Assembly: GCA_002298155.1 (NCBI GenBank)
Contig: DBME01000456.1
Span: forward strand, 2,015-10,816
Length of the DNA: 8,802 nucleotides
Direction of reading: 5' to 3'
From: Holophagaceae bacterium UBA706
GTDB lineage: Bacteria > Acidobacteriota > Holophagae > Holophagales > Holophagaceae
Shown here: one piece after another, positions 1 through 6,760 of the stretch
Layout: each line of letters starts with the position of its first letter
How positions within the stretch are numbered: position 1 is the stretch's first letter
The notes under the pieces: model-generated
Told to the model about the DNA's origin: nothing
Seen by the model: only the letters and a program-made list of their open reading frames with translations
The model's database searches: none
Program-made: the position numbers and the translations under genes

Positions 1-3000
1 CCCTCCTGGAGGAAGCCGCGGGGATCACCCGCTACAAGGTCCGCCGCACCGACGCCGAGCGCCGCCTGGAGGAGACCCGGGCCAACCTCCTCCGCCTGGA
101 CGACATCCTCTTCGAATTGAACAAGCAGCAGGAGTCCCTCAAGCGCCAGGCCGCCAAGGCCCGCCGCGCCCAGGAGCTGGACACCGCCATCAAGGCCACC
201 CAGCGCATCCTCCTGGCCGGCAAGGCCCAGGAACTGGAGGCCGCCAAGGAGCGGATCCTGGAGAACCTGGACGCCCTGGAGCGGCGCATCGCCGCCCTCA
301 CCGCCCAGGCATCGGAAAAGTCCTCGGAAGTGGAGGGCCTGCGCCTGGCCCTGGACGAGATGAACCACAAGCAGGACCGGCGGAGCCGGGCCGTGCTGGG
401 CTTGGACCAGCGCCTGAGCCTGCTGGACCAGGACCGGGGCTTCCAGGGCGAGCGCATCCAGGAATCGGCCCAGACCGTCCTCCAGCTCCAGGCCCGCATG
501 GAGGAGCTCTCCACCCGTTCCGGCGATTCCCGGGACGAGGCCCTGCGCCTGGAGGAGGCCCTGGCCGCGGCAGAGGCGGCCCTGGCGGCCCGGGATGCCC
601 TGGTGGCCGAAGGCGAGGAGGCCGTGGCCCTGGCCGGGGGCGCCCTGCGCCACATCGAAGGCGAGCTGAAGGAACTGCGCGCCCGGCGCGTGGAGGCCGA
701 GCGCGAGGCCCTGGCCGCCCAGCGCCGGCGCCAGGCCCTGCACCAGGAGATCGCCCAGCGTTCGGGACGTCTTGATTCCCTCAACCACGAGGAGGCCGTG
801 CGCGCCCCCCGCCTGGAGTCCCTGGAAGGCGAGGCCACGCGCCTGGGCCGCGAGGAGGAAGGCGCCGCGGGCCGCCTGGAGCAGATGGAGGAGGCGGTCC
901 AGGTGCAGTCCCGGATCCGCCAGGAGACCTCCGACGCCCACCGGGTTGCCACCGCCGCCCTGCGGGAGGCCGAGGGCGCCCTGGAGACCGAGGAGCGTCG
1001 CATGCGCCAGCTGGGGGACCTCCTGCGGGAGGCCGGCGGGTCCGCGGACCTGCGCAAGGCCCTGGCCTGGCTGAAGGAGCGGGGCGAGACGCCCCTGTCC
1101 TTCGTGGATCTGGTGGATGTGGATGACGCGCACCTGGCCGACGTGGAGCGGCTCCTGGGCGCCTGGACCCAGACCGTGGTCCTGGGCGGCGGCGCCCCCT
1201 GGGAGGTTCCCGGCCAGCTCTGGTTCAGCGCGGAAGGGCAGGGCGAGGACGTGCCCGCGCCCGAGGGCTGCTACCCCCTGGCCCAGGCCGTGCGCTGGAA
1301 ACCTGGCCGCCCCCGGCCCCTGGGGGGGCTGCTGGGCAGGGCCTTCGCATGCGAGGACGAGCTTCTTCCCGGCCTCGCGGCCGCCCATCCGGGCTGCGCC
1401 TTCGTCTCCCCGAAGCTGGTGAAGCTGCCCTACGGCCCCGTGCAGGCCGGCGTCGCCGCCCCCGCGGCCTCGCCCCTGAAGCTCAAGCACGAGTACGACA
1501 CCGCCAAGGCCGCCCGTGAGGAACACCTGGACCGCGTGGAGGCCCTGGAGAACGACGTGAAGGCCGCGGACTACCGCATGCGCGAAGCCGCGGACCGCTT
1601 CAAGGAGATGGACGAGGACCACATGGCCGCGCGGCGCACCCTGGAGGACCTCCGGGGCCGCAGGGTCAGCACCGAGGCCCAGCTGCGCGAGATCCGCGAG
1701 GCCCAGGAGCGCGCCGACGCCCAGTGGGAGCTGCTGGAGACGGAGATCGCCGCCCTGAACGTCCAGCTGCGCGAGTTCGAGACGCCCGAGGAGAACCCCG
1801 AGGAGGCGGTGATCCTGGAGGCGATCCATGAGGCCGAGGGGCGCCGCGAGGAGGCCCAGAAGGCCCTGGACGGGCGCCGCGAAGTGCTGGTGGAAGCCTC
1901 CCGCATGCGCAGCGGCGCCTGGGCCGAGCGCGATTCCCTCCAGCGGCACCTGCAGCAGGTGCAGCGGGGCGCCTATGATCTGGAGGCCGAGCGGGCCCGG
2001 ATCCAGGGCGACATCCGCCAGAGCGAGGAACGCAGTGAACAGGCCGCGGCGCGCCTCGTGGAGCTGGAGACCGAGACCAACCGGCTGCTGGAGGAACGGC
2101 AGGCGCTGGTGCTCGAGCAGACCGAAGCCCTGCCCGGCATCGAGTCGGCGCAGGAGTTCCTGCGCGTGCAGGAGCGCATGGCCCGCGAACTGGCGCAGGC
2201 CCTGGAGAACGCGCGGCAGCTGCACCAGGAGTCGCTGCTGCAGGGTGCGCAGGTGCAGGGGAGCATGGAGGCCATGTCCCGGGAGATCGAGCTGGCGCTG
2301 GGTTTCACCGTTCCCGACTTCCTCGCGTCCGTCACGGAGGAGGAGGCGGAGGCCTGGACCATGGGCGAGCTGGTGCACCAGACGCGCATGCAGGAGTACC
2401 AGTCCAAGCGCATGGATCTCGGCAGCGTGAACCCCCTGGCCATCCAGGAGCTGCAGGAGGCGGAGGAGCGGCTGTCCTTCATGAACGACCAGCGGGCCGA
2501 CGTCATGGAGGCCATCGGCAACCTCGAGTCCACCATCCGCGAGATCAACGCCACCAGCGAGGAGCGGTTCCGCGAAGCCTTCGACTTCATCAACCACCGC
2601 TTCAACGAGGTGTTCCGCGAAGCCTTCGGCGGAGGCGCGGCCACGCTCATTCTGCAGGACCCCAAGGACCTGCTGGAATGCGGCATCGAGATCACCGCGC
2701 AGCCGCCCGGCAAGAGCGCCAAGGCCCTCACGCTGCTCTCCGGCGGCGAGAAGGCGCTCACCGCCATCTCGCTGCTCTTCGCGATCTTCCACTACAAGCC
2801 CAGCCCCTTCTGCGTGCTGGACGAGGTGGACGCGCCGCTGGACGAGGCCAATGTCGGGCGCTTCGCCGCCATGGTCCAGAAGATGAAGGAAGGCACCCAG
2901 TTCATCGTCATCACGCACCAGAAACCCACGATGATCGCCGCCGACACGTTGTACGGGGTGACCCAGGAGGAAATGGGCATTTCCAGGCTGGTGAGCGTGC

Positions 3001-3029
3001 AGCTGAGGGAGGCGGCCCAGCTCGTCTGA
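1..3029 (+). CDS. smc: Chromosome segregation protein SMC (condensin ATPase), 5' end outside window
   Basis: SMC is the ATPase of the bacterial condensin. It forms a homodimer that, with ScpA and ScpB, organises and separates daughter chromosomes. The reading frame (codons from base 3) is open at the left edge and gives 1008 residues; family members have about 1150-1190, so roughly 140-150 N-terminal residues with Walker A are missing. The visible start (LLEEAAGITRYK, then DIL.ELNKQ) is the typical SMC segment entering the first coiled-coil arm. Visible domains: arm about residues 20-340, hinge about 345-495, return arm about 500-880, C-terminal ATPase lobe. The ABC signature LSGGEKA lies at bases 2736-2756, Walker B (FCVLDE) with its D-loop from 2808, and the H-loop (VITHQKP) shortly after. 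The hinge is divergent (see findings). MukB is unlikely given the clear SMC-type signature and hinge length. The stop is TGA at 3027-3029. No terminator follows directly. Confidence 0.97.
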   Translation, partial: LLEEAAGITRYKVRRTDAERRLEETRANLLRLDDILFELNKQQESLKRQAAKARRAQELDTAIKATQRILLAGKAQELEAAKERILENLDALERRIAALTAQASEKSSEVEGLRLALDEMNHKQDRRSRAVLGLDQRLSLLDQDRGFQGERIQESAQTVLQLQARMEELSTRSGDSRDEALRLEEALAAAEAALAARDALVAEGEEAVALAGGALRHIEGELKELRARRVEAEREALAAQRRRQALHQEIAQRSGRLDSLNHEEAVRAPRLESLEGEATRLGREEEGAAGRLEQMEEAVQVQSRIRQETSDAHRVATAALREAEGALETEERRMRQLGDLLREAGGSADLRKALAWLKERGETPLSFVDLVDVDDAHLADVERLLGAWTQTVVLGGGAPWEVPGQLWFSAEGQGEDVPAPEGCYPLAQAVRWKPGRPRPLGGLLGRAFACEDELLPGLAAAHPGCAFVSPKLVKLPYGPVQAGVAAPAASPLKLKHEYDTAKAAREEHLDRVEALENDVKAADYRMREAADRFKEMDEDHMAARRTLEDLRGRRVSTEAQLREIREAQERADAQWELLETEIAALNVQLREFETPEENPEEAVILEAIHEAEGRREEAQKALDGRREVLVEASRMRSGAWAERDSLQRHLQQVQRGAYDLEAERARIQGDIRQSEERSEQAAARLVELETETNRLLEERQALVLEQTEALPGIESAQEFLRVQERMARELAQALENARQLHQESLLQGAQVQGSMEAMSREIELALGFTVPDFLASVTEEEAEAWTMGELVHQTRMQEYQSKRMDLGSVNPLAIQELQEAEERLSFMNDQRADVMEAIGNLESTIREINATSEERFREAFDFINHRFNEVFREAFGGGAATLILQDPKDLLECGIEITAQPPGKSAKALTLLSGGEKALTAISLLFAIFHYKPSPFCVLDEVDAPLDEANVGRFAAMVQKMKEGTQFIVITHQKPTMIAADTLYGVTQEEMGISRLVSVQLREAAQLV

Positions 3030-3098
3030 ACCTGTCATGGGAAAGTCATGAAAGGTTTTGGGGCCCTTCGGTTTGTCAACGCGAAAGAAATCGGAAAG

Positions 3099-3107
3099 TG
3101 TGGAAAA
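3099..3107 (-). promoter_or_regulatory. DnaA-box-like 9-mer
   Basis: TGTGGAAAA reads TTTTCCACA on the minus strand, one mismatch from the E. coli-type consensus TTATCCACA. It sits at the left border of the AT-rich island. One near match can arise by chance. The case rests on the cluster with the sites at 3124, 3250 and 3262. Confidence 0.4.
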
Positions 3108-3116
3108 CTACTTGAT

Positions 3117-3153
3117 ATTTTATTTATACACTTGTGGCGCCTGATTTTATTTA
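3117..3153. repeat. AT-rich direct repeat, two copies of ATTTTATTTA
   Basis: ATTTTATTTA occurs at 3117-3126 and again at 3144-3153, 27 nt apart start to start. The first copy is followed by TTATACACT (3124-3132), which matches TTATNCACA except for its last base. Two AT-only decamers this close together stand out in a genome with this composition. AT-rich repeats next to DnaA boxes are typical of DNA-unwinding elements, but functional assignment is inference. Confidence 0.6.
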
Positions 3154-3221
3154 AGTCCCTGTTAAAGAAGATAGTTGTGAACTTCTTTCGGACCTCAACG
3201 GTTCTCGCTTTTCCATGACCC

Positions 3222-3239
3222 GGACCGGAAACTCGGTCC
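3222..3239 (+). other. Hairpin of six perfect GC-rich base pairs
   Basis: GGACCG (3222-3227), a six-base loop GAAACT, and CGGTCC (3234-3239) form a perfect stem. No T-run follows, so it is not a terminator by itself. It lies about 100 nt before the intrinsic terminator at 3339 and could be part of one structured transcript. A stem this short may also be coincidental in GC-rich DNA. Confidence 0.4.
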
Positions 3240-3249
3240 CCCAGGCCGG

Positions 3250-3270
3250 AAATCCACAAGGTTTTCCACA
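3250..3270 (+). promoter_or_regulatory. Pair of DnaA-box-like 9-mers in tandem
   Basis: AAATCCACA (3250-3258; two mismatches from TTATCCACA) and TTTTCCACA (3262-3270; one mismatch) lie in the same orientation, 12 bp apart start to start. The spacing and shared orientation are what one expects for cooperative DnaA binding. Together with the oppositely oriented site at 3099 they bracket the AT-rich island. Binding is not shown by the sequence. Confidence 0.45.
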
Positions 3271-3315
3271 AACGTCCCGGGAGGGGTGCGTGTGACGGCG
3301 CTGTAAAATCTAGGA

Positions 3316-3327
3316 AACAGACCTGTT
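3316..3327. repeat. Short perfect inverted repeat AACAG-AC-CTGTT
   Basis: Two 5-base half-sites are separated by two bases. A two-base loop is too tight for a good RNA hairpin, so if it is functional it would more likely be a protein-binding palindrome in DNA. It does not match the E. coli LexA arrangement (CTGT, eight bases, ACAG), since the half-sites are in the opposite order. It lies between the DnaA-box-like pair and the terminator. Chance occurrence is plausible. Confidence 0.3.
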
Positions 3328-3338
3328 GTGGGGCTCTT

Positions 3339-3362
3339 GGCCCCCGATTGGGGCCCTTTTTT
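3339..3362 (+). terminator. Intrinsic (Rho-independent) terminator upstream of radA
   Basis: GGCCCC (3339-3344), loop CGATT, and GGGGCC (3350-3355) form a perfect six-pair G:C stem, followed by one C and six T residues (3357-3362). It lies about 310 nt after the smc stop and about 100 nt before radA. It would end long smc read-through or a transcript that starts inside the spacer, and it separates radA from smc. An overlapping alternative stem (GGGGC at 3330-3334 with GCCCC at 3340-3344) would compete with it. Confidence 0.7.
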
Positions 3363-3452
3363 CCAGGCAGGCGCCAATTCCCTGCATTTTTCGCCTTGAC
3401 GGAATCAACCCCGGCCAAGCGAGGCCGATTTCCGGCGCGGCGCGGCCCCGGT

Positions 3453-3458
3453 TAGAGT
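3453..3458 (+). promoter_or_regulatory. Possible -10 element (TAGAGT) directly before radA
   Basis: TAGAGT ends six bases before the radA ATG, so a transcript started from it would begin at or next to the start codon, giving leaderless mRNA. No convincing -35 hexamer lies 16-18 bases upstream. TTGACG at 3396-3401 looks like a -35 box but has no matching -10 at the right distance. Low confidence. Confidence 0.2.
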
Positions 3459-3464
3459 CGATAC

Positions 3465-4844
3465 ATGGCCAGGACCTCCTCCACCTACGAATGCACCGCC
3501 TGCGGGGCGCGCTTCCCGCAGCCCATGGGCAAGTGCGGGGCCTGCGGAACCTTCGGTACCATCGAGGAAGTCCGGGGGACCCTGCGCAAGGATCTGGCCC
3601 GGGCCCGGAGCGCTTTTTCGGAAAGCTCGTACCAGGACCCCATCCCCCTGCTGGAGGTGGAGATCAGCGACACCAGCCGTGCGCCCACGGGCCTGCCGGA
3701 ACTGGACCGGGTGCTGGGAGGCGGGGTGGTTCCCGGAATGGTGGTTCTGCTGGGCGGCGAGCCCGGCATCGGCAAGTCCACCCTGGTCCTGCAGTGGGCC
3801 GCCACCTGCGGCGGCGACGTGCTGTACGCCAGCGGCGAGGAGAGCGAGCGCCAGATCAAGCTCCGGGCGCGCCGGCTGGGCGCGGAGCACCCCGGCATCC
3901 ACCTCTTCGCGGAGACCGACGTGCGCCGGATCCTGGAGGCCGCGGCCCGCATGAAGCCGGCTCTCCTGCTGGTGGATTCCATCCAGACCCTCTTCGACCC
4001 GGAATTCGAATCCGCCGCTGGCTCCGTGAGCCAGGTGCGGGGCTGCGCCACCCTCCTGGCCCGGTGGGCCAAGACCACCGGCACCCCCCTGGTGCTGGTG
4101 GGCCACGTCACCAAGGACGGCACCCTGGCCGGCCCCAAGGTGCTCGAGCACCTGGTGGACACGGTCCTGGCCTTCGAGGGGGACCGCCACCACCACCACC
4201 GCCTCCTGCGCGCCCTCAAGAACCGCTTCGGCGCCGCCTTCGAGCTGGGCGTGTTCGCCATGACCGAGCGGGGCCTGGTGGGCGCCGAGGGGAACCCCTT
4301 CTTCCTGGAATCGGAGCCCCGGCCCGGGTGCGCCGCCACGGTGGTCCTGTCCGGGACCCGGCCGGTGATCGTGGAGATCCAGGCCCTGGTGGCCTCGGCC
4401 GGGCTGGGCATCCCCCGGCGCACGGCCCTGGGCATCGACGGGCAGCGCCTGGCCATGCTCTGCGCCGTGGCCGAGCGCCGCGGCGGCGTGCAGCTCCATG
4501 ACCGGGACGTGTACCTCAACGTGGCGGGGGGCCTGGAGGTGGAGGACCCCGCCGCCGACCTGGCCGTCATCGCCGCCCTGGCCAGCAGCGCCACGGGCCG
4601 GGTCCTGGCCCCCCGGTGCCTGTTCCTGGGCGAAGTGGGCCTCACGGGCGAAGTGCGGCCGGTGTCCCAGCTGCCCCTGCGCCTCCAGGAGGGCGCGCGC
4701 CTGGGCTTCCAGGCCGCCGCCGTGCCCCGCCTGGGGCTGGAGGGCCTGTCCTCACCCCTGGAGCTCCACCCGGAGACGGGCATGGAGCGCCTGCGGGCCA
4801 AGGCCTGGCTCATGGGCCGGGCGGGTGGCGAGGAAGCCGACTAG
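3465..4844 (+). CDS. radA: DNA repair protein RadA (Sms), branch-migration ATPase
   Basis: RadA is a RecA-like, DnaB-related ATPase that helps process recombination intermediates by extending branch migration. The 459 residues match the usual family length. An N-terminal C4 zinc finger uses Cys10, Cys13, Cys24 and Cys27. Walker A is GGEPGIGKST (97-106) and Walker B is LLLVDS (about 167-172). The RadA-specific KNRFG motif is at 252-256. From about residue 290 there is a Lon-protease-like domain (NVAGGLEVEDPAADLAV, 352-368), used in this family as a structural platform rather than a protease. The RHHHHR stretch (241-246) fits the family pattern before KNRFG and is not a tag. The ATG is preceded only by a weak GAG, so initiation may be leaderless. 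It is separated from smc by a terminator and followed after 22 nt by yicC, with which it is probably co-transcribed. Confidence 0.97.
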   Translation: MARTSSTYECTACGARFPQPMGKCGACGTFGTIEEVRGTLRKDLARARSAFSESSYQDPIPLLEVEISDTSRAPTGLPELDRVLGGGVVPGMVVLLGGEPGIGKSTLVLQWAATCGGDVLYASGEESERQIKLRARRLGAEHPGIHLFAETDVRRILEAAARMKPALLLVDSIQTLFDPEFESAAGSVSQVRGCATLLARWAKTTGTPLVLVGHVTKDGTLAGPKVLEHLVDTVLAFEGDRHHHHRLLRALKNRFGAAFELGVFAMTERGLVGAEGNPFFLESEPRPGCAATVVLSGTRPVIVEIQALVASAGLGIPRRTALGIDGQRLAMLCAVAERRGGVQLHDRDVYLNVAGGLEVEDPAADLAVIAALASSATGRVLAPRCLFLGEVGLTGEVRPVSQLPLRLQEGARLGFQAAAVPRLGLEGLSSPLELHPETGMERLRAKAWLMGRAGGEEAD

Positions 4845-4866
4845 AATCTGAGATTGTGAGGTTTCC

Positions 4867-5742
4867 ATGCGCTCCATGACCGCCTATGCCGAACAGGTCT
4901 GTCCCCTGGAAAGGGGCTCGCTGCGCATGACCCTGCGCTCGGTGAACCACAAGGCCCTCGACGTCTCCCTGCGGATCCATCCGTCCCTCTTCCCCCTGGA
5001 GGCCGGGATCCGCGCCAAGGTCCGTGAGGCGGCCCTGCGGGGCAAGCTTGACCTGACCATCGAGGTGCAGGACGAGCCCTCCCTGGAGCCCCAGATCAAC
5101 CGGGCCCTCCTGCGCTCCATGGCCAAGACCTGGCAGGAGGACGCGGAATGGCTGAACCTGCCGCCCCTTTCCGCGGAGGCCTTCTTCCGCCTGCCCGGCG
5201 CCTGGCTGCCCCCCTCCGCGGATCTGGCCGACCGCCTGGAAGCCGCCCTCATGGACGGCCTGGATGGTCTCCTGAAGGCCTGGAACCAGGGCCGGACCCG
5301 GGAGGGGGACCGCCTGCGGCCCGCCTTCGAGGAGGGCGCCGGGCGCCTGGAGGAGCTCTGCGCCGTGCTGCGGGCGGAAAGCGAGGCCCAGGCCAAGGAA
5401 CTGCCCGAACTCTACCGCAAGCGCCTGGACCAGGTGCTGGAGGACGCGCGCCTGTCAGGTCAGCTTCCCGCCGAACGCATCGTGGCCGAAGCCGGCGCCC
5501 TGGCCGAGCGCCAGGACGTTCGTGAGGAGCTGGTGCGTCTGGCGTCCCACCTGGAGGACTTCCGGGAGCGCCTGCGCAAGGGGTCCCTGGGCGGCAAGGC
5601 CCTGGACGTGTGGAGCCAGGAAGTTCTGCGGGAGATCAACACCTGCGGGTCCAAGTGCAAGCGCATGGCCATGACCCGGGCGGTCATGGAGGCCAAGGGC
5701 GTCCTGGACCAGATCCGGGAGCAGGGCGCCAACCTGGAGTAG
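4867..5742 (+). CDS. yicC: YicC/YloC-family endoribonuclease
   Basis: This is a YicC-family protein, the group characterised in E. coli and B. subtilis as oligomeric endoribonucleases that affect RNA stability. It has 291 residues, as is usual. The N-terminal YicC domain begins MRSMTAYAEQ and contains the diagnostic RSVNHKALD (24-32) and RGKLDL (58-63). The C-terminal DUF1732 region contains LAERQDVREELVRLASHLEDF (212-232), GKALD (243-247), QEVLREINTCGSK (251-263) and a terminal KGVLDQIREQGANLE. Deviations from the common pattern are SMTAYA where SMTGFG is usual, and cysteines at 260 and 264 around the NT.GSK motif. A GAGG (4858-4861) five bases before the ATG gives a reasonable ribosome-binding site. 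It is probably in an operon with radA. In many Firmicutes the family sits beside gmk and rpoZ, but here it ends against gpsA on the opposite strand. Confidence 0.93.
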   Translation: MRSMTAYAEQVCPLERGSLRMTLRSVNHKALDVSLRIHPSLFPLEAGIRAKVREAALRGKLDLTIEVQDEPSLEPQINRALLRSMAKTWQEDAEWLNLPPLSAEAFFRLPGAWLPPSADLADRLEAALMDGLDGLLKAWNQGRTREGDRLRPAFEEGAGRLEELCAVLRAESEAQAKELPELYRKRLDQVLEDARLSGQLPAERIVAEAGALAERQDVREELVRLASHLEDFRERLRKGSLGGKALDVWSQEVLREINTCGSKCKRMAMTRAVMEAKGVLDQIREQGANLE

Positions 5743-5752
5743 CTCCTGGCCG

Positions 5753-6760
5753 TCAGCCCAGCTCGGCCTTGAGCGAGCGCTGCATGAGGCGGTTCACCGA
5801 TTCCCGGGGGTCGGCCCCCTGGAGGAGGCGGACCACCTCCTGGGTGATGGGCAGTTCCACGCCGAGGGACGCCGCCAGGCCCAGGGCCGCCTCGGCCGTG
5901 AAGACCCCTTCCACCACCTGGTTGCCCAGGGAGGCGGCGGCGGCTTCGGGCGACATGCCCTTGCCCACCAGGGCGCCGAAGGTGCGGTTGCGGCTCTGGG
6001 GTCCGGTGGCGGTGAGCACCAGGTCGCCCAGGCCCGCCAGGCCCATGAGGGTGTCCCGGCTGCCTCCCAGGGCCTCCACCAGGCGCGCCATTTCGGCCAG
6101 GCCCCGGGTGACCAGGGCCGCGCGGGCGTTGTTGCCGAGGCCCAGGGATTCCACCAGGCCCGCCGCGATGGCCAGGACGTTCTTGAAGGCGCCGCAGAGC
6201 TCCACGCCGGGCACGTCCCGGCTCAGGTAGACCCGGAGGCTGGGGGTGGCCAGCAGGGCCTGCAGCTCCTGGGCGCGGTCGTCGGGCACGGCGGGGGGCA
6301 GGGCCAGGACGATGGCCGAGGGCAGGCTGCGTGAGACCTCGTCGGCGAAGGTGGGGCCGGACAGGACGCCCACCGGCACGCCCAGCACCGGCTCCAGGGT
6401 CTCGGAGACCCGGCGGAAGGTGCCCTGGAGGATGCCTTTGCTCACGGAGATGAGCAGTTCGGGCCGGGCCGTGGTGCGCCCGGCCAAGTCGGCCCACACC
6501 GTGGGGTTCACCTGGGTGGGCAGGGCGGTGACCCAGAGTCCGGCGCGGAAGCCGTCCTCGGGGTCCTGGATGGGGCGTACGCCCGAGGGGATCTCGATGT
6601 CGGCCAGGGAGGGGTGGCGGCGGGTCGTGGCCAGGGTCTCGACCAGGGACGGGGGATGGCCCCACAGGTCCACCGTGGCGCCCTGGCGGGCCCAGGCGAT
6701 GGCCAGGGCGGTGCCCCAGGCGCCCGCCCCGAAGATGGCGATGTCAGGTTTCCTAGGCAT
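5753..6760 (-). CDS. gpsA: NAD(P)+-dependent glycerol-3-phosphate dehydrogenase
   Basis: GpsA reduces dihydroxyacetone phosphate to sn-glycerol-3-phosphate with NAD(P)H in the cytoplasm, supplying the backbone of phospholipids. The 335 residues match family size. The Rossmann nucleotide-binding loop is GAGAWG at 11-16. SVSKGI (105-110) contains the conserved Lys108, and SGPTFADEV (134-142) is the family signature. GAFKNVLAIAAG (190-201) carries the catalytic lysine, Lys193. LGNNARAALVTRG (208-220) and GLAGLGDLVLT (240-250) complete the substrate and cofactor site. The ATG overlaps the last 8 nt of plsY (6753-6760), which suggests translational coupling. GpsA supplies the substrate that PlsY uses. 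The stop lies 10 nt from the convergent yicC stop, with no clear terminator between them. Confidence 0.97.
   Translation of the reverse strand: MPRKPDIAIFGAGAWGTALAIAWARQGATVDLWGHPPSLVETLATTRRHPSLADIEIPSGVRPIQDPEDGFRAGLWVTALPTQVNPTVWADLAGRTTARPELLISVSKGILQGTFRRVSETLEPVLGVPVGVLSGPTFADEVSRSLPSAIVLALPPAVPDDRAQELQALLATPSLRVYLSRDVPGVELCGAFKNVLAIAAGLVESLGLGNNARAALVTRGLAEMARLVEALGGSRDTLMGLAGLGDLVLTATGPQSRNRTFGALVGKGMSPEAAAASLGNQVVEGVFTAEAALGLAASLGVELPITQEVVRLLQGADPRESVNRLMQRSLKAELG

Larger units (their letters stand above)
3030..3464. other. 435-nt non-coding spacer between smc and radA with an AT-rich island
   Basis: No credible gene lies here on either strand. Small frames on the minus strand cross it but show no family resemblance and run through the hairpins. 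The composition differs sharply from the rest of the window: bases 3081-3190 are about one third G+C by hand count, against clearly GC-rich surrounding genes. The left half holds DnaA-box-like 9-mers and an AT-rich direct repeat. The middle has another pair of DnaA-box-like 9-mers and a hairpin. The right half has a palindrome and an intrinsic terminator, and returns to high GC before radA. Possible roles are a replication origin, a DnaA-regulated promoter region, or a small-RNA/leader locus. The sequence alone does not decide between them. Confidence 0.8.

Noticed and set aside
117..3029. Start of smc at the internal TTG at 117
   Set aside because: The frame is open to the left edge and the upstream residues (EEAAGITRYK) are conserved SMC sequence, so the true start is outside the window.
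3111..3160. Possible dif (XerC/XerD) site in the AT-rich island
   Set aside because: A central TGTATA can be found on the minus strand, but neither flanking arm matches the XerC or XerD half-site pattern.
3035..3418. Minus-strand frame of 127 codons across the smc-radA spacer
   Set aside because: No recognisable domain. The composition follows the abrupt AT/GC shifts of the spacer, and it overlaps the terminator, hairpins and DnaA-box-like sites. No supporting ribosome-binding site was seen.
3396..3424. TTGACG as a -35 box for radA
   Set aside because: No -10-like hexamer lies 15-19 bases downstream; the expected region is GC-rich. The -10-like box near the ATG is too far away.
4187..4204. 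RHHHHR histidine run in RadA, resembling a tag or metal site
   Set aside because: RadA proteins normally carry a similar RHH.YR-type segment just before KNRFG, so this is family-consistent.
5460..6665. Minus-strand open frame of about 400 codons overlapping gpsA and yicC
   Set aside because: Out-of-frame with gpsA, Pro/Gly/Arg-rich, and runs antisense into yicC. It is a composition artefact.
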